The notes below the pieces were generated by a model. It did no database searches, was not told the origin of the DNA, and was given only the letters and a program-made list of their open reading frames with translations. Below, one piece after another: positions 14,792 through 16,691 of a stretch of DNA of 16,691 bases. Every line of letters begins with the position of its first letter. The stretch's first letter is position 1. The stretch lies in the NCBI GenBank assembly GCA_937919795.1, contig CALFOA010000298.1:1-16691 (forward strand), read 5' to 3'. This DNA is from an uncultured Neisseria sp. Lineage in GTDB: Bacteria; Pseudomonadota; Gammaproteobacteria; Burkholderiales; Neisseriaceae. The position numbers and the translations under genes were made by a program.

Positions 14792-15844
14792 ATGAAACCT
14801 TTGCACAACCCCGAAAAAACTTCATTCGCTTCCGATAATTACGCCGGTGTCCATCCTGAGATTCTTGCTGCGCTGGCGGCTGCTAATGGCGGCCATGTTG
14901 GTGCGTATGGTAACGATCCTTATACCCAGCAATTGCAGGAAATCATCAAGCGCGAATTTGGTGAACAGGCTGAGGCTTGGCTGGTGTGGAATGGGACGGG
15001 TGCGAATGTACTGGCCTTGCAGGCCTGCTTGCCGCGCTGGGGTGCGGTGATTTGTGCGGAATCGGCGCACATTAATGTGGATGAAAGTACTGCGCCGCAA
15101 GCGGTGGGCGGGTTTAAGTTGTGGACGATTGCTACGGCAGACGGCAAATTAACGCCGGAATTAATCAGTCGTGAGGCGCATGGCTACGGTTTTGAGCATC
15201 GCGCCCAGCCCTTGGTGGTGAGTATTACACAAAGCACAGAGTTGGGTACGGTTTATACGTCTGAAGAAATCCGTGCTATTAGCGCCTATTGCCGCGAGCA
15301 AGGCATTGTGTTGCATATGGATGGTGCGCGTTTGGCTAATGCGGCAGCAGCGTTGGGTGTTTCTTTGCGGGAAATCACTACTGATGCGGGTGTGGATATT
15401 TTATCGTTTGGTGGCACCAAAAACGGCTTATTGTTTGGAGAATGTGTAGTGGTGCTGAATCCTCGAAAGGTTTCGGATGGCCTCATCTATTTACGCAAGC
15501 TGAATCTGCAATTGGCTTCCAAAATGCGTTTCTTGTCGGCGCAATTTATTGCCTTGTTGGAAGATGGTTTGTGGTTGAAATCAGCGCGGCAGGCCAATGC
15601 CATGGCGGCAAGATTGGTGCAGGGTTTGCAGCAGATTGAGGGTGTAGCTTTGGTGTATCCGCCGCAGGCCAATGGTGTGTTTGTACGTCTGCCGAACGGT
15701 GTGGCTGGCAAAGTGCGTGAACATACAGCTTTCTACGATTGGGACAACGAAGGTACGGTACGCTTGATGTGCAGCTTCGACACGCACGAAGAAGATGTGG
15801 ATGCTTTGTTGCAAGCCATACGCGCGGCAATTGAGGCGGTTTAA
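14792..15844 (+). CDS. Threonine aldolase family PLP enzyme, 350 aa
   Basis: Fold-type I PLP enzyme of the beta-eliminating lyase / threonine aldolase family, which cleaves L-threonine or L-allo-threonine to glycine and acetaldehyde. FASDNYAGVHPEI near 12-24, GAYGNDPYT at 37-45, HMDGARLANAAAALG at 175-189 and the PLP-lysine motif SFGGTKNGLLFGE with Lys210 are all present. Length fits. The ATG has AAAGAG 5 nt upstream. The next gene starts 1 nt after the stop, so the two are translationally linked. Stereospecificity (ltaA or ltaE type) cannot be told from sequence reading. Confidence 0.9.
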   Translation: MKPLHNPEKTSFASDNYAGVHPEILAALAAANGGHVGAYGNDPYTQQLQEIIKREFGEQAEAWLVWNGTGANVLALQACLPRWGAVICAESAHINVDESTAPQAVGGFKLWTIATADGKLTPELISREAHGYGFEHRAQPLVVSITQSTELGTVYTSEEIRAISAYCREQGIVLHMDGARLANAAAALGVSLREITTDAGVDILSFGGTKNGLLFGECVVVLNPRKVSDGLIYLRKLNLQLASKMRFLSAQFIALLEDGLWLKSARQANAMAARLVQGLQQIEGVALVYPPQANGVFVRLPNGVAGKVREHTAFYDWDNEGTVRLMCSFDTHEEDVDALLQAIRAAIEAV

Positions 15845-15845
15845 A

Positions 15846-16472
15846 ATGGCTGAGGCTACTACCTTTCGAACCCTAGCCACACCGGCAGAAGCCGAGTTTA
15901 AAGACAAAGGCAGCCGCTTTATCGCTTTTGCTTATCCTGTCCGCAGTGTGGCGGAGGTAAAGCCGTATGTGGATGCGCTGCGGCAGGGGCATCATAAAGC
16001 CCGCCATTGGTGCTATGCCTACCGCTTGGGTACCGATGGCAACCAGTTTCGCGCGAATGATGACGGCGAGCCTTCAGGTAGCGCCGGGCGGCCGATTTTG
16101 GGGCAAATTGATTCGGCGGAATTAACCGATGTATTGGTGGTGGTGGTGCGCTATTTTGGTGGCACCCTGCTGGGCGTGCCCGGCTTGATTCATGCCTATA
16201 AAACGGCGACGGCTGAAGTTTTACAAACCGCCGAAGTGGTTGAAAAAAATATTGAAAAATCAGTGTGGTTGCGTTGTGATTATCCGGCTTTGAGTGAAGC
16301 CATCCGCATCGCCAAAGTGCATGAAGCCCATATTGTCGAACAGGATTTGCAACTGGATTGTCGCTTGAATATCCGCATTCCGCTGGCAAATTATGAGTGC
16401 TGCATGGCTGCTTGGATGGAAACGCGAGCGATGGATGTGGCTGAAGAAACCGTGCAATCCGATGAAGAATAA
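15846..16472 (+). CDS. YigZ/IMPACT family protein, 208 aa
   Basis: UPF0029/IMPACT family protein; bacterial YigZ has an N-terminal ribosomal-S5-like domain and a C-terminal ferredoxin-like domain, with no settled molecular function. FKDKGSRFIAF near 18-28, HHKARHWCYAYR at 49-60, NDDGEPSGSAGRPIL at 71-85 and VVVRYFGGTLLGVPGL at 99-114 are the family hallmarks. The start at 15846 lies 1 nt after the aldolase stop, which supports coupled translation; the frame is open upstream only within the aldolase gene. A DUS hairpin follows the stop. Confidence 0.92.
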   Translation: MAEATTFRTLATPAEAEFKDKGSRFIAFAYPVRSVAEVKPYVDALRQGHHKARHWCYAYRLGTDGNQFRANDDGEPSGSAGRPILGQIDSAELTDVLVVVVRYFGGTLLGVPGLIHAYKTATAEVLQTAEVVEKNIEKSVWLRCDYPALSEAIRIAKVHEAHIVEQDLQLDCRLNIRIPLANYECCMAAWMETRAMDVAEETVQSDEE

Positions 16473-16497
16473 ACCTATTGATGCGGACTGAACCCCA

Positions 16498-16530
16498 ATG
16501 CCTGTCTGAAAGATTGGTTCAGACAGGCAT
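16498..16530 (+). terminator. DUS-pair hairpin between yigZ-type gene and purD
   Basis: ATGCCTGTCTGAA (16498-16510) and TTCAGACAGGCAT (16518-16530) form a perfect 13-bp stem with a 7-nt loop. No T-run follows on the + strand. The right arm overlaps the predicted -35 of purD. Confidence 0.75.
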
Positions 16531-16548
16531 CGTGTTATCCGTTATAAT
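16520..16548 (+). promoter_or_regulatory. Predicted purD promoter
   Basis: CAGACA (16520-16525; four of six matches to TTGACA) lies exactly 17 nt before a perfect TATAAT (16543-16548). The expected leader is about 65 nt. The -35 is within the right arm of the DUS hairpin. Confidence 0.6.
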
Positions 16549-16619
16549 AAGCATCTTTCCGGCAGGCTGAAATGCTGCTTAACTCGATGTTTTATCTGTA
16601 AAGAAAAAAGGAACGCAGA

Positions 16620-16677
16620 ATGAAATTACTGGTGGTCGGTAGTGGTGGCCGTGAGCACGCTTTGGCTTGGAAGTTGG
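16620..16677 (+). CDS. purD: Phosphoribosylamine-glycine ligase PurD, N-terminal fragment
   Basis: The first 19 codons encode MKLLVVGSGGREHALAWKL, the conserved N-terminal GGREHALAWKL motif of GAR synthetase, an ATP-grasp enzyme of purine synthesis. AAAAAAGGA lies just upstream as ribosome binding site. The gene is cut by the end of the contig; from 16678 the frame reads EIGRA where homologues continue with Ala, because adapter sequence takes over. Confidence 0.85.
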
Positions 16678-16691
16678 AGATCGGAAGAGCG
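16678..16691. other. Illumina adapter remnant at contig end
   Basis: AGATCGGAAGAGCG is identical to the first 14 bases of the common Illumina TruSeq adapter. It interrupts purD exactly where the encoded protein departs from the family, so it is a sequencing artefact and not genomic DNA. Confidence 0.93.

Overview
The window looks like a chromosomal contig from a Neisseria-lineage betaproteobacterium. It is studded with the 12-mer TGCCTGTCTGAA, the DNA uptake sequence (DUS) variant known as TG-wadDUS from Neisseria wadsworthii-like species. Most copies sit in inverted pairs that form intergenic terminators. The housekeeping genes (waaC, etfBA, pncA, trmO, purD) are of the Neisseria/betaproteobacterial type. 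The last 14 bases match the start of the Illumina TruSeq adapter, so the genomic sequence ends at about 16677.

Left half (1-8128): a tandem array of at least three paralogous type I-secretion RTX proteins on the + strand. The first is cut by the window edge (1-951). The other two are complete (1302-4466, 1054 aa; 4843-8040, 1065 aa). Each complete protein has about seven Ig/VCBS-like beta-repeats of roughly 100 aa, a short block of calcium-binding RTX nonapeptides, and a C-terminal secretion-signal region. Each repeat unit also carries its own AT-rich promoter-like block, a leader of about 155 nt with a hairpin that keeps its pairing despite base changes, and a DUS-pair terminator. No HlyB/HlyD/TolC exporter genes are visible here.

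Middle (8130-11145): an MscS-type channel gene and pncC (NMN deamidase) in probable operon; then an AT-rich orphan gene of unknown function (about 27% G+C) bracketed by DUS inverted repeats; then a 100-bp composite DUS hairpin; then trmO on the minus strand.

Right (11200-16691): pncA, waaC, the etfB-etfA pair, a threonine aldolase gene, a YigZ/IMPACT gene and the first codons of purD, all on the + strand. Two perfect parS centromere sites (TGTTTCACGTGAAACA) lie at 11901 and 14726, each next to a DUS. Two perfect DnaA-box 9-mers lie at 11145 and 11411. Together these suggest an origin-proximal locus.

Functionally the window combines a surface/secreted adhesin-like array (probably variable), NAD salvage (PncC, PncA), tRNA modification (TrmO), LPS core assembly (WaaC), electron transfer (EtfAB), and amino-acid and purine metabolism. 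I see no tRNA, rRNA, CRISPR array, insertion sequence or prophage gene.
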